A stretch of DNA of 64,000 nt, taken from positions 4,836,001 to 4,900,000 of the forward strand of contig CADCXD010000001.1 of the NCBI GenBank assembly GCA_902806575.1, read 5' to 3'. The translations under genes and the position numbers were made by a program. The notes beneath the pieces were generated by a model that was not told the origin of the DNA, did not search any database, and saw nothing but the letters and a program-made list of their open reading frames with translations. Position 1 is the first letter of the stretch; each line of letters starts with the position of its first letter. Below, one piece after another: positions 31,808-42,485 of this stretch. The DNA is from Jackrogersella multiformis (lineage: Eukaryota > Ascomycota > Sordariomycetes > Xylariales > Hypoxylaceae).

Positions 31808-33198
31808 ATGAAGAAGACATTGCTGCTGTGTTTTATCCATGGCTTCAAGGTGAGCATTCTTTTCCTTTTTCTTTTTGTCTATTTCTTTCCTTTCCCTCTT
31901 CCCTACTCCTTCTTATGCTCCTGTTCCCCTTTTCTGACCAGTGGCCAATGAAAGGGGAACGATGATACCTTCGGTGAGAAGTCCGAGTTCGCGCAGCACC
32001 TCGCGGCCATCCTGCGCGCCGCGCTGCCCAAAGTCTCCGTCCGCGCCGTCACGTACCCGCGCTACGAGACGCGTGGCGACCTGCACGAATGCGTCGGCCG
32101 CTTCCGCGACTGGCTTTTGAACAAGGTCATCGACCTCGAGGTGGCCAACGGCACCTCCTCGCCCACCGTCGATCCCTCCGTCCGCACCATTCTCATCGGC
32201 CACTCCATGGGCGGCATCGTCGCCGCTGAGACCGCCATCTCCATCGCGTCCGAGGTGCCTATCGGCCAAGACGACAACTCCAGCACCGCGATGAACGTCG
32301 GCGAGCCGCTGACCAACGGCCTCATGTTCCCGTACATCCAAGGCGTGCTGGCCTTCGACACCCCCTTCCTCGGCATCTCGCCCGGCGTCGTCGCCCACGG
32401 CGCCGAGGTCCACTACAACAGCGCCACGGCGGCGCTGACGCAGCTCAGCGGGCTCTCCAACATCTTCTGGGGCAACTACAACCAAGCCTCCGGCTCCGGG
32501 AGCTCCAGCCCCACCAAGAAACCCGCCGCTGCCCTCCCCGCCCCCGAGCCCCCGAAAGGGAAGAAGCAAGAAACCAACACTGGCTGGGGCTGGGGGCGCG
32601 TCGCTGTGATAGCCGGGGCGGCAGGGGCGATAGCGGCAAGCGGCGCAGTAGCGTACATGGGGCGCGAACAGCTGAACTCGGGGCTGACGTGGGTGTCGTC
32701 GCACCTAGAGTTCGTAGGGTGCCTGGCGCGGGGGGCGGAGCTGCGGGCGCGCGTGACGCGCATGGTCGAGCTCGACAAGGAGCTCGGCGTCGGCTTTGCG
32801 AACCTATATACGCGGCTAGGGCACGCGGCGTCCTCGAAGCAGGTTTCAATGGTCGGCACCGTCATGGGCAACCAGCGGACGTTTTGCAACCTGCCCGCTA
32901 AGAAGGATGCCGGGTTGTGGCTGGAGGCCGTGAATGATAAGGCGAGGGATGAGACGGGTGCGCATATGGGTGAGTTTGTTTTCTTTGTTTCTCGAGGGGT
33001 TCTGTCTTTCGAGCCCCTCTTTTCCCCGAGATGTATGAAAATGCGTAGGGACTGACTGATGTATATACAGCTATGTTCGAACCAAAGGAGAACCCTGGAT
33101 ACCGCAAGTTGTCTGAAGATGCGAAGCGCCTGATCGTGCGCTGGATACGCAATGACTGGTACGAGACGAGCACGCGGGTAGTGATCGAAAGCAAATAA
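31808..33198 (+). CDS. GHSMGG serine esterase/lipase-like alpha/beta hydrolase
   Basis: Three exons: 31808-31849, 31955-32969 and 33071-33198, with introns of 105 and 101 bp, encoding 394 aa. The 14-residue first exon carries the first beta strand and oxyanion region (L-L-L-C-F-I-H-G-F-K). Exon 2 continues G-N-D-D-T-F, typical of DUF676-like putative lipases. The nucleophile elbow G-H-S-M-G-G has Ser98. A hydrophobic Ala/Gly/Val-rich segment (V-A-V-I-A-G-A-A-G-A-I-A-A-S-G-A) after residue 210 could be a membrane anchor, after a Pro/Lys-rich linker. The C-terminal exon adds a basic tail with W-I-R-N-D-W. Substrate unknown; membrane lipid or a small ester is the usual guess for this family. Its 3' end faces PHS1 across 198 bp. 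Confidence 0.86.
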
Positions 33199-33396
33199 AT
33201 GGGACTACTGGGTGCGGTGTACGAATTGTGTCTGGTTTTGGTGTATGGTTTGATTCATTGATACCTAGGTAGATTGTCCCCCTATGTGATACTCTAACCC
33301 GTTATATAGCTATTCATAAATATATTATATCGCCCAAAGCCTTGAACCCTCTCTTAGATTGTTAATATGTTATGGTATATGGCAGACTTTCCAGCT

Positions 33397-34331
33397 CTAT
33401 TTCGTAGCCTTCTTGTCCGCTGCCTTTGCCGCCTTCATAACCTTCCGTCTCTGGGACATCATGTGTGTATATAGGATATAAGCCGCTAGAAATACTATTA
33501 TCAGTTTTCACTTCTGTCAAATGATTATAAAACGAGACGGCCATTCACTTACATGGAGGATATACCAAAGCGACATATCCAAAAAGCAACGTCGAATACA
33601 ACGGGCTGACCGCCTCCTTGGCAGGCTCCACGGCGCGCCATATCAGGTACGCCTCGCTGGATATACCGACGGGGTACAAGATAAAGAAGGCATGGTATCG
33701 CAGCCAGTGCAGGGCGTACGGCGGCTTTCCGCCCGACGACAACGACAGCGCGAAGTACGAGTACCGGATTATCTCAGTAGTAGCCCAGGCCACCAACATG
33801 GACGAGTAGGCTAGGCTGGAGTAGCTATCGCCGCTGTCACTACCGAGAGCGAGCCCGGGGAAGAGATCGGTTACGCCCCATACGATCGCGTATCGGCTGA
33901 ACACTTGCATGAAGGTGGTAAAGAACGGAGCGCGGACGACACCTGTTTATGTCACGAGTAGTTAGTATTGAGTGTGCTTATCTTGTAGTCATGATTCATG
34001 GCGGTCTAGAAATGGTTGGGCGAATGGGATGTAAGCTTCGTCGGGACTAGCCACAGCCTCACACGCATATCAAGAGCAGATCGAGCTAAAAAATGAAATG
34101 AAACGTACCTAGCAGCGAGTGCAAGATTTCCATACCAGCCAGCGTCTGCGTCCATTTGCAGAACTCGCCGACGGCCGGGAACACGGATCGAGGGCTGGCC
34201 CCGGTGATGTTGGCGCCGACGACGCGGCCCAGCACGGCGAGCCAGAGGACGGCCGACACGGCATTGTAGAGGATCAGGTAGCCGTTCTTGACGGGTGACA
34301 CCTTCTTGGCGGGTTTCGATGTATCGGCCAT
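33397..34331 (-). CDS. PHS1: Very-long-chain (3R)-3-hydroxyacyl-CoA dehydratase
   Basis: Three exons on the minus strand: 34331-34109, 33942-33553 and 33485-33397, encoding 233 aa. PHS1/PTPLA enzymes are ER membrane proteins that remove water from 3-hydroxyacyl-CoA in the third step of very-long-chain fatty-acid elongation, feeding sphingolipids. The protein has a short basic N-terminus (M-A-D-T-S-K), then several hydrophobic helices: N-G-Y-L-I-L-Y-N near the start, L-A-G-M-E-I-L-H-S at the first junction and V-V-R-A-P-F-F-T-T after it. The catalytic region W-A-T-T-E-I-I-R-Y-S-Y-F contains the family Glu and Tyr, and R-Y-H-A-F-F-I-L-Y-P-V-G is the next conserved block. The last exon adds Y-I-L-Y-T-H-M and a lysine-rich tail suited to ER retention. 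Length fits the family (yeast 217 aa). An upstream in-frame start at TTG was rejected in favour of this ATG. Confidence 0.92.
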
Positions 34332-34960
34332 CTTGGTTTGTCGCTGTGCAATAGCAAGTTGAAGCTTGGAGAGTTGTAAAGTTTGAATTAATGTTGTGGG
34401 AAAATTCAACAAAGCTACCTAGATACCTCCTAATGTACCTCCCTTGTTAGTACCTAGGTACACTAGATAGATGTGGGGAACTGAACACCTGGGCATTGAT
34501 TGGGGTTGCAGGCCCCATTTATTAATGCAATGGAGGCACCCCGGTCAGCCGCTTATCTACCTCCTTCTAGTACCTACCTAGGTAAGTAATAGGTACCAGT
34601 GTGTGTTAGGTAATACCTGGGGAATATAACCTCGTCTAAGCGCTATGAGGCAATTTTATAGTAAATCTCTAAGCAGATTTCAAACTTGGAAGTTCTAAGG
34701 TTGTTTTTTTCTTCTTTCATGTTTTACTAAAGACATGTTCGTTCCCTTAAAAATCATAGCAATTACAGTACAGGATATCATAACCCAGACTCCACTGGAT
34801 GTTAGCCATTGGAGCATCCGACTGTCAAGTATGAATCACTAATGTGCAGCCATATTGCTTGCTCCCCACGTAGGCTCGGTCCTCCTCTTGCCAAATCTAC
34901 AATAGACCCTAGACTTGCTCATCAGTGTTACAGGTTTAGGGTCATACTGATTACCCTAAC
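34332..34960. other. Spacer between PHS1 5' end and the DUF7918 gene 3' end
   Basis: PHS1 promoter and the 3' flank of the next minus-strand gene. TACCTAGGTA-type motifs occur at about 34435, 34451 and 34570-34600. No supported open frame. Confidence 0.65.
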
Positions 34961-36190
34961 TTAGTCGTCCGTGAGATCGACGACTTCTGCCGCGATGCGT
35001 CGACGAGATTTGGCAGGTCGTGCACTATTGTCGGTCAAGTCAATAACTTCTCCCGCTCTTCGTTTGAATTCGTGCTTCACGATGGGTTTGCCTTCTTCCT
35101 TCACGCTGCCATCCTAGTAAACCACGTTAGCCACTGGGACCCATATACCCACATCAGATAATGACGTACTCGTAGCTGGTGGAGTCGCTCTTTGGCCAAG
35201 CGTTCTAGTTCAGCACGCGACATGCGGGCGATATCTGGCTGCAAATTTGGGCCTAGGGATGGTGATCTTGGAATAATCAACTCGCGTTTGAGAGCGTCTA
35301 ATCAGTCAGTCCACACCCACTCAAGAAGCCACAGATTCATCATCTGCTATCATACCTTTTGATCTGTAGTGAAATCGAAATACTGCGATTGGCCCGCCGT
35401 CCTCATCGAGGTTCACAGTATGCACGAAGTTAGGCGTATCGATCTTCTTCGGCGTTGAAAAACTTATAAGAGGCGTATTTAGTACCTAGGTATTAAACCT
35501 CGAGTCCTATCTCGAGTCCTATCTCGAGTCCTATCTGTCAGCTCGGAAGACTCACGATGCTCCGTGCGATATCGCTTTACCCTTCAGGGCCTTCTCGGAT
35601 AGCTCATATCCGGTGGTTCTAGCGGGTTTCCGATTATGGTTGCCAGAACTAGTACCTTGGGTTATACACCGTTGAATTTTAACCTCGATCACTCCAAGAT
35701 TTTTGGACAGCTTCATATCGCCTTTGACCCTATCCTTTTTCGCGTCGTCGACTCAAGTGAACGTCAGCCTACTCTTCCCATACACGAAAACACATTACAT
35801 ACCCGTGGTGACAGCAGAGAACTTGCATCTCTGACTATTCCATTGACGTGATTCTCGGTCGTATGAATCTAATTCGCCTACCACTAATCGGTAAAGGCCA
35901 TTGATTACGTCCCGTTTGTTTACTACACCGTTCCGGAGGTAATGCCCATCAACGTAGAAATAGACGCAAAGAGAGTGATTTCGATAACTCCAGTCGTAAT
36001 CTTCAGTAATGACGAACTTAACACCAAACTCGGCACCGTCAATGCACTCGATGTACTTGGTCGAACTAACAGAACCTATAGCTCCGGCTAACTCTTGTTC
36101 TGGCGCATCAGGATCATCGTACTCAACAACATCGCGGCCAGCGACCTCCACCGTGACTTCTATTCCAGGAATGTCCTCGAGAATTGCCAT
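34961..36190 (-). CDS. DUF7918 protein with two C-terminal SUMO-interacting motifs
   Basis: Five exons on the minus strand: 36190-35803, 35751-35556, 35462-35356, 35297-35170 and 35113-34961, encoding 323 aa. Residues about 1-215 match the fungal DUF7918 domain: I-P-G-I-E-V-T-V-E-V near the start, Y-D-D-P-D-A, T-K-Y-I-E-C-I-D-G-A-E-F, F-Y-V-D-G and later F-R-F-H-Y-R. Its biochemical role is unknown. The tail is helical and charged (R-A-E-L-E-R-L-A-K-E-R), then carries two acid-flanked motifs, V-I-D-L-T (296-300) and V-V-D-L-T (317-321). These match the SUMO-interacting consensus and are separated by basic clusters K-R-R and K-S-R-R-R that could act as nuclear signals. A nuclear, SUMO-binding role is therefore inferred. 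All four introns are GT-AG; the second contains a 12-bp triple repeat. Confidence 0.88.
35503..35538. repeat. Three copies of a 12-bp repeat inside an intron
   Basis: CTCGAGTCCTAT occurs three times back to back, inside the 93-bp second intron (35555-35463) of the DUF7918 gene, beside a TACCTAGGTA motif. Intron expansion by local duplication is the simplest explanation. Confidence 0.8.
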
Positions 36191-37501
36191 GGCGATAGTC
36201 AGACCGTCTTGGTCAGGTTATCTTGCTTGAAATGAAGTTGGCGAGAAGTAGAACTGGAGCTGGAAGTGATGAAACGTTGTCGCGTCAAGGTTGCGAAAAA
36301 TGATTCCTAGGTAAGTAGGTAGGTATAATAGTTAGTTGCCTTACTTTGTGCAATACCGTTAAGTTAGATTGGTGGCGCACGGAGCACATTTAAGGCGGCC
36401 GCTAGCCGTCCGACTTTAAATATTGTTTACGCAGTTCTACCTCCTAGGAAGGTACTATATTAATATGGTGCCTACCCCTGTATACATGTATACCGAGGCA
36501 GTGACGATTAATAAAAGATGATTGCCTTATTTACCTAGGTAGGTACTATCAACATGGAAGGTTAAGACGAATAATCGAGAGAAACAAAAGAAATCTTATT
36601 TTATATTCATCTTGAGCTTGTTATTGCTAGTACATCCATCACCTAGGCAATTTAAGTTAAGTCAGGTACCAAGGCACTAGGAAACTCCCGTCGCGCCACT
36701 CTATCCACTCCCATACCGGTACCTAGGTAGGTAGGTACCTAGTGCAAACGCTGAAATTAGATTCGACCAGGTAGTGGGCTCACCCGTACCTACCTAGGTA
36801 GTACCTAGGTAGGTATATATAAATGCGGCAAGACAGGTATTACATACCGCGGATCTGAATAGCTTCACTTTTAACCTAGGTAACAGGTAATCAGTTCAAA
36901 AAGGAAGTTTAGGTATTATTAATTAAAGTTTTTAGAAACTGTCGAGTTTAGGTCAAGTTAGCTGCAGGTGCTAGGTCAGCCAGAGCCTCTCCAGGGTCCG
37001 TGGGCTTCGAACCGGAATAAATCCTTTAATATTAGGCCTTAAGGGGGTAGGATTTCTTCATCGCTCCTTATCAATTTGGATAAGACTATGACATTACAGT
37101 ATCTTCTCCTGACTACATGCAACATATCTAAGAATATAGTTACTTGATTTATCATGTAGTAACTTTACGGGTCCAGACATCTCTATCGCCTCAGATCCGA
37201 TCTTCTTTGTCGATGCAGACATGGAAGATGGACACCTTGTTTCACACAAAGTAAGTACTGAGGCTGTGTTGATCACGCTATATTCGTCGAACTAACTGGA
37301 ATGTACTGAAGGCGAATCTACACACCCGAAAGACGCCGGTTAACAATATTTAAATTAGTACCGATCGAGTTTAAGATTGACTTTGCAGTTCTCGAAAGAA
37401 GCTTTCATGAGCCCAGTACCTATACTCGTCTACACGGAGGCTGGGACATATCAAACTTCCCCTTCCATTGACAACCGCACCCTCCCCGGTCCCCACAAGT
37501 T
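36191..37501. other. Intergenic region rich in TACCTAGGTA motifs
   Basis: Promoter of the DUF7918 gene, then non-coding DNA. Motif clusters at about 36310-36330, 36530-36545, 36715-36745 and 36785-36815 include nearly continuous ACCTACCTAGGTAG stretches. The short minus-strand frame at 37276-37094 has no support. Confidence 0.6.
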
Positions 37502-37918
37502 CTAATGTACATATGTTACCGAAGTAGGAGAGGGAGCTTCAGAACGTCCAGCTGAAGCTGGGGCTCCTGTCCTTGTTTCTGATCCGACTTGTGTGATCTC
37601 CTGGGGCAAGACGCCGGCTAAGATTGTGTCGATAGTGATCTTTGGTGGTTCGCTATCCACCACTCTCTTCGAAGATTCGCTGCTCTGCACAATGCTTACA
37701 ATAACCTGTGTAGTAATTGTATGTGTTGTCGACCCGGATGCATGACTAGAGGTGTCGGCAGTTGAAGATCCGAAGACGTTGGTAGTAGTACTTGTATTAA
37801 GAATAGCAGAGGGGACAACGGATTCCATCGCAGACGAGTGGTTGCTAACGTATAGACCAATACTGATGTGCGGTACTACTCCGAGGAGTGCGCTAGTTAC
37901 GGTAGAGTAAGTGTTCAT
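37502..37918 (-). CDS. Small Ser/Thr-rich hypothetical protein (doubtful)
   Basis: Open frame of 138 aa with an ATG start, rich in Ser, Thr and Val. Its composition (many T-T/S-S pairs, few charged residues) is more protein-like than the random frames around it and resembles stalk regions of fungal surface proteins such as the large gene at 44.8 kb. It has no clear signal peptide, no GPI tail and no recognisable domain. It may be one exon of a gene whose other parts are unrecognised, a decayed piece, or chance. Low confidence. Confidence 0.28.
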   Translation of the reverse strand: MNTYSTVTSALLGVVPHISIGLYVSNHSSAMESVVPSAILNTSTTTNVFGSSTADTSSHASGSTTHTITTQVIVSIVQSSESSKRVVDSEPPKITIDTILAGVLPQEITQVGSETRTGAPASAGRSEAPSPTSVTYVH

Positions 37919-38458
37919 GATGACGAGTTCATAGATCTTAGATCTTTAACACCGAACATTAGTTATTTTACTGTGTTAGCAATTAAGACTTCTAAATCCA
38001 GGGAAATCATAGAGTTTATAAATATCCTCAAACTTGACTGACCAAGGTATGAAGGAATGGACAACTCGGACACCATCAGATATCTCGTTACGTGATATTC
38101 TATTCATGAATGACTGCTAATGAATGTGCTCTGTAGTTACCTCGAACAAACGAGGGTTCATTTGGCAATCAAGATCACGCAACACAAATGCCACGGCGTG
38201 GATTACCATTAATGCGACATTTATGTTTGGTAGTGGGTCACTTCAGACGTTTCTTGGGCCAGATATCCCTGAGTTGTCAAAATAGAAAGCCAGCCACTAT
38301 TGTATTCCAATATTTAATGAACCATATGGATGAGGAAGAGCAACATAGCCACATATGACGTGGATCCAAATCAAATTGCTCTTGAAGCTGCAAATTTCGG
38401 TCTCGTGGAGGACGTCTAGGTAACTAAGCTCTGCCTCAGGATAGGTCACACGCCCTGT
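37919..38458. other. Intergenic spacer
   Basis: AT-rich, no supported open frame. The right end is the 3' flank of the DUF1349 gene. Confidence 0.6.
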
Positions 38459-39300
38459 TTAAGGCAGCCACTGAACCTCAAACGTCTTGAAATTAACCTT
38501 GAGCGAATTGGTTGTATTCTTCTCCGGGCGAGCCACCAACGGACTGACATCTAGGACCCACTCCTCGCCACCCGCCTCGTCCTCGTCTGCAAGTACCCAG
38601 CAGATCTCCTATAACAACGGCAGTTAGTATTTTATTTTCCAGTGAAGAGCCTAGAGGGCTTAGGTGTTTCCTGGGAGCGATAACTCCTCAATAAGCTTGA
38701 TTAAGAGATTCTGATTCCTAGATGGGCAAAAAGGGGGGAACAAGTCTGGTGCTACATACCCGCAACGGAATCTTCTCGACAACTTGGCCATCCGCACCAA
38801 GCACGAGCCGATACACCCAGAAGCTCTTGCCGTGCTCGTCGCCTTCTCGCACTACCTCGATGGTGACCCCACCTACCTTCGCGGGCTCTTCCTCATCCGC
38901 CGTAAGCGTCAGGGGCGCGACGCTCCAATCGGCAAAGCGGTCGCAGCCCACGGTGCTGAGTTGCGGCCGTCCGAAGTAGAACTCGACACCCGTCTTTATC
39001 CACTTCTCTGGCGGGGTGACGGCACCCGAAGATGAACGCCTGGGCACGAGAAGGAGACCTGCTTGGTCGTACCGCTCCGTCCAGTCGGCCCAGAAGGTGA
39101 CACGGGCGGATTGGAACTTCTTGAGGAGGCCTGAGGAGGTGCGTGAGATGGGAGCTAGATAGCGTCAGCAGATAGCTTGAGGGGGCATAAGGAGATAGGA
39201 AAGGGATAGTACCATTCCAGATATTCGTAGACGGCGGTTTTCTCCAGATGTCTGTGCCTGTCGGCGCTTCGAGGACGAAAGCTGCTTTGGTAGTATCCAT
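38459..39300 (-). CDS. DUF1349-family protein (concanavalin-like fold)
   Basis: Three exons on the minus strand: 39300-39213, 39154-38760 and 38608-38459, with introns of 58 and 151 bp, encoding 210 aa. The pattern is that of DUF1349 proteins, a small beta-sandwich family related to bacterial YesU and yeast REE1 (linked to enolase regulation). Visible blocks: W-R-K-P-P-S-T-N-I-W-N early, F-W-A-D-W-T-E-R-Y-D-Q-A-G-L-L, K-W-I-K-T-G-V-E-F-Y-F-G-R-P, W-S-V-A-P-L and a final I-C-W-V-L-A-D. The order and roughly 200-aa length agree with the family. It lacks a signal peptide and is probably cytosolic. The molecular function is unsettled for the whole family; carbohydrate binding is a common suggestion only. 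Confidence 0.86.
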
Positions 39301-41406
39301 GATAGGCGCTCAAGTCGAGAATGTTTTGATTTTTTATAGATGGTGAGAATGGGAGGTAGCAATTCGTCTGAGTGTATAACTCCTATTAATGTGACCTAAA
39401 AGGAAGGGACATACCACGGGTTTAAATAGACTTCCCGGAGCCGGGGAATGGGCGATCTTGCATATACGGGGAAGGGAATCTTTGCCGATGATGGTCCGGC
39501 GGCCCTAAGCCGCTAGCCAATTGCCGTCTACGGAGTTGCTAAGTTCGTCAGCTCGAATTAAAGGTATTTTGGAACATATTTTTGTTCCGTTTCAGGATTT
39601 TGCTTCGGTATACCATATCCAGCCCTTTGATCGTAGTCCTAGGGGGTAATCGAGGTATTTCGATGTATTATCCACGTCGGAGTTTCCGAAAAGGAAGGCA
39701 GCTTATATTAGCCCTGAGCTGACACGAGACGACTCCCCGCAAAACAATGCGGAGGTGCCTATTTCGACTTCTAAGGAAGCTTACATAACTTCTACCTATA
39801 TATAAATCAAAACAAACTATACGTATACGTGTAAAAAGTAGGCCATGAAAGAAAATAAATGTATTCGTAAGACACAACCATGATGTCCAACTAAGAGTTC
39901 ATAATATACATAAAGCCCCAAGCTTATCGTGAATATGGTTACAATCGGAACGCTTAAAGCCATGGTAATATCTCTTGAAGTCATGGTGACTTGCAGGGGC
40001 TAATATAGGTAGGTATGGTTTAATAATATAAATAGGTACTTAGGTTAAGTTACAATATATCTTTTACAATAATCTTTTATACCTTTCCTTTATAACGATG
40101 CCCTCACAAGCCTTACCGTTGCCGCCACTGGCGCTATAAAAGGAGGGGCGGGCTGACCTATCGATCGTTTTCTTCTCTTATACAGTCAGTAGCAGCTCCC
40201 CTAATCGTCGCCGTTGCCTAAAGGGCTCAATCTAAGAGTGGTTTCCTTTAAAAGAAGTAAAATTAAGAAGGTCCGTCATAATGGTAGCGACAATGAAGTG
40301 TTAAAGTAAGGAACGGGTATAAAGAATCGTTAGGAAGAGAAGGTGCAAAACTTATTATAAGAGATACACTGTAAAGTAAGTACCTAGAGTATCTACTTTA
40401 CTATACTAGGTATGTATAGATTAGCCTTTACAGTTCATCGTGACTTTAAAAGATACCACAAGTACTCCTGTCACAATAACGTACCTACAAGTGTAAAAAC
40501 CAGTCTATTTTATGTTACTATGCTTCAATGTGAAATTACGGATGTTATACTAAAATTAACCGTGTAGCTCAGTCTCCTATTTCTCCTTTTCCCGTTCCAC
40601 CTTCCCCCATCACCTTTCTTCGTTATATACCTAGGTACCTAAGTAAGCACATAATAAATGCATTAATTCATATTATATCTAGCACTACTACCCGTTAAGA
40701 CGTCATATGCCAAAGCTCGGGATTGTTAAGGAAATATAGTAACATTTGACAAAGGTCGTCACATAATTTGCTCTAAGGGAAGACGAATGGATCTTAGGTA
40801 CCTAGGTAGGATATTACAGATCCGAGCCGTTTGAACCGAATTTAATGAAGATATGGCAAGTACTAATCCGGAAACATTGTGATATAATTTTGTCCTGGTA
40901 AATAATGTGCAAACTACCTGGGTACTTTCTTAGTTTGGGTGAAATCACCATCAGGTAAATGTTGACAACCCAAGTCATTTATTGCAGGATCGATGAGGTA
41001 CCTAGGTATTCATCTATTTAAATGTGTAATAGGAAGGAGGGGGACAATATTAGTGGGCTAGAATGCTATGGAATAGTGATAGAATATGGTGGGCGACGGC
41101 GACACCTAGGAAGGTGGGCAGCATTATCTTTCTCAGCTAGAATTCCCGGAGAACCTTCCGAGATAAAAATACAAAATACGATATATTCTTTACGGGAGAA
41201 GGTATGCTATTCTCGTACAAACATACACCGTGAACTCACAATACACAAGCTTCATGAGCCCTCTCGTTAACCAACAGTTGTACAGATACTGAGAACGAAA
41301 ACAACTACAGAAGAGAAATCTATTTGGTCTGTAAACATTACGTCTGAGTACCTCAACTGATCAATTTCGACCCATTTCTTCCAATCAACATCGTCAACTT
41401 CCAACC
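39301..41406. other. Intergenic region, no supported gene
   Basis: Divergent region between the DUF1349 gene (minus) and the MYND gene (plus). Mostly AT-rich. TACCTAGGTA motifs near 40630, 40800 and 40998. Short frames at 39877-39668 (minus) and 41022-41270 (plus) show no family resemblance. Confidence 0.6.
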
Positions 41407-42485
41407 ATGGATCCCATTCCACGCGGTTTACTTTGCTTTAGCTGTGGCAAGGGGGCGAACGTTAAATGCCTGGGCTGCAGCGATGCACCGAAATATGACG
41501 ATGGTGAGTTGGGTGCTGTCTACTGCGATGTTCGTTGCCAGCAAAACGACTGGCACCGTCACCAGGCCGTATGCGAGATCAGAAGCCAGCGAAGGAAGGT
41601 GTATAGAACTGCCGTGTTGTTGAAATCCACCTTCATGACATTCCGCGGATGCCTCTACGGAGCCCCCTTGGTGGCAATAGAGAACCTCGGCAGTGAACTC
41701 CATCTACACATGGACTTCAACTCACGACCAGACGCACCATGGTACTACCCTTTCCCAGAACACGTCACCACCGATATCAGACTCAAGGAAGCAGCATTAT
41801 CCAACAACCAATGCAATGCTGCTGCGAGCATTTGCGGCCCATTGGCTGGTCAGCTTCTGAAAGGTAGGACGACTTACTCCCATATAAAACTAAAATAGAC
41901 ATAGCTAACATGCGAAAAGGGACTGCTAAATCCCTATGGACTGTTAGCACGGCTGTTTTACCATCAAGGCGGACGAGGTTCATCGCCCACAACGGCGAAA
42001 TACACCAACCCGAGAACATACACCCAGCTCACACCGTTGTGCTTGTTGAACTGAACAATGGAGAACAATGGATTATCGACATGACGGGCAGTCAATTCGC
42101 CTACGATGATATCATCTTGCCGTATCACAAGTATGTGAGTCGCTGTGATGCCCATCTCATCCGTGGGCCGTACAGCTACCCCGTGAACGAGACTAGCGAC
42201 CTTGACAACTCTAAGATGCTTCGTCAAGGTGAAAACCAGGCGGGAGTTCAGCACTTCAAGCACCGCTTTGCGCATGAAAGAGCCGGCCGCCTTCACCTCA
42301 AGACACTCATCGAAGAACGCTTTTTCAACGAGGAGACTCCGGACTACGTGGACAACCTTCTCGGCGCCCCCTACGAGGATTACTTCAAGGGAGAATTAGA
42401 CCGCTTTGTGAGAGATGCCAAAGCTTACATGATGGAATTCATCGAGAACTCGACTGGGAAAATCTATATATTTGAAGAGGCTTAA
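41407..42485 (+). CDS. MYND-type zinc-finger protein
   Basis: Two exons, 41407-41863 and 41920-42485, over a 56-bp intron (GTAGGA donor, GCTAACA branch site, AAAAG acceptor), encoding 340 aa. The N-terminus is a complete MYND zinc finger: C-F-S-C-G-K-G-A, C-L-G-C, Y-C-D-V-R-C-Q-Q-N-D-W-H-R-H and a final C, about residues 10-57. MYND fingers bind proline-rich partners. The rest (residues 60-340) has no further recognised domain. It contains W-I-I-D-M-T-G-S-Q-F and a charged helical C-terminus, similar to many uncharacterised ascomycete MYND proteins in which the second half resembles a transglutaminase-like or papain-like fold; that last point is uncertain. No signal peptide. Start ATG follows an A/C-rich leader. 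Confidence 0.88.

Noticed and set aside
31913..32704. 263-codon minus-strand frame over the esterase
   Set aside because: Antisense shadow; the plus strand has the splice-consistent GHSMGG esterase.
36985..37025. GGTTCGAAGCC (minus strand) resembling a tRNA T loop
   Set aside because: Flanks do not form a T stem and no A box or anticodon arm lies upstream.
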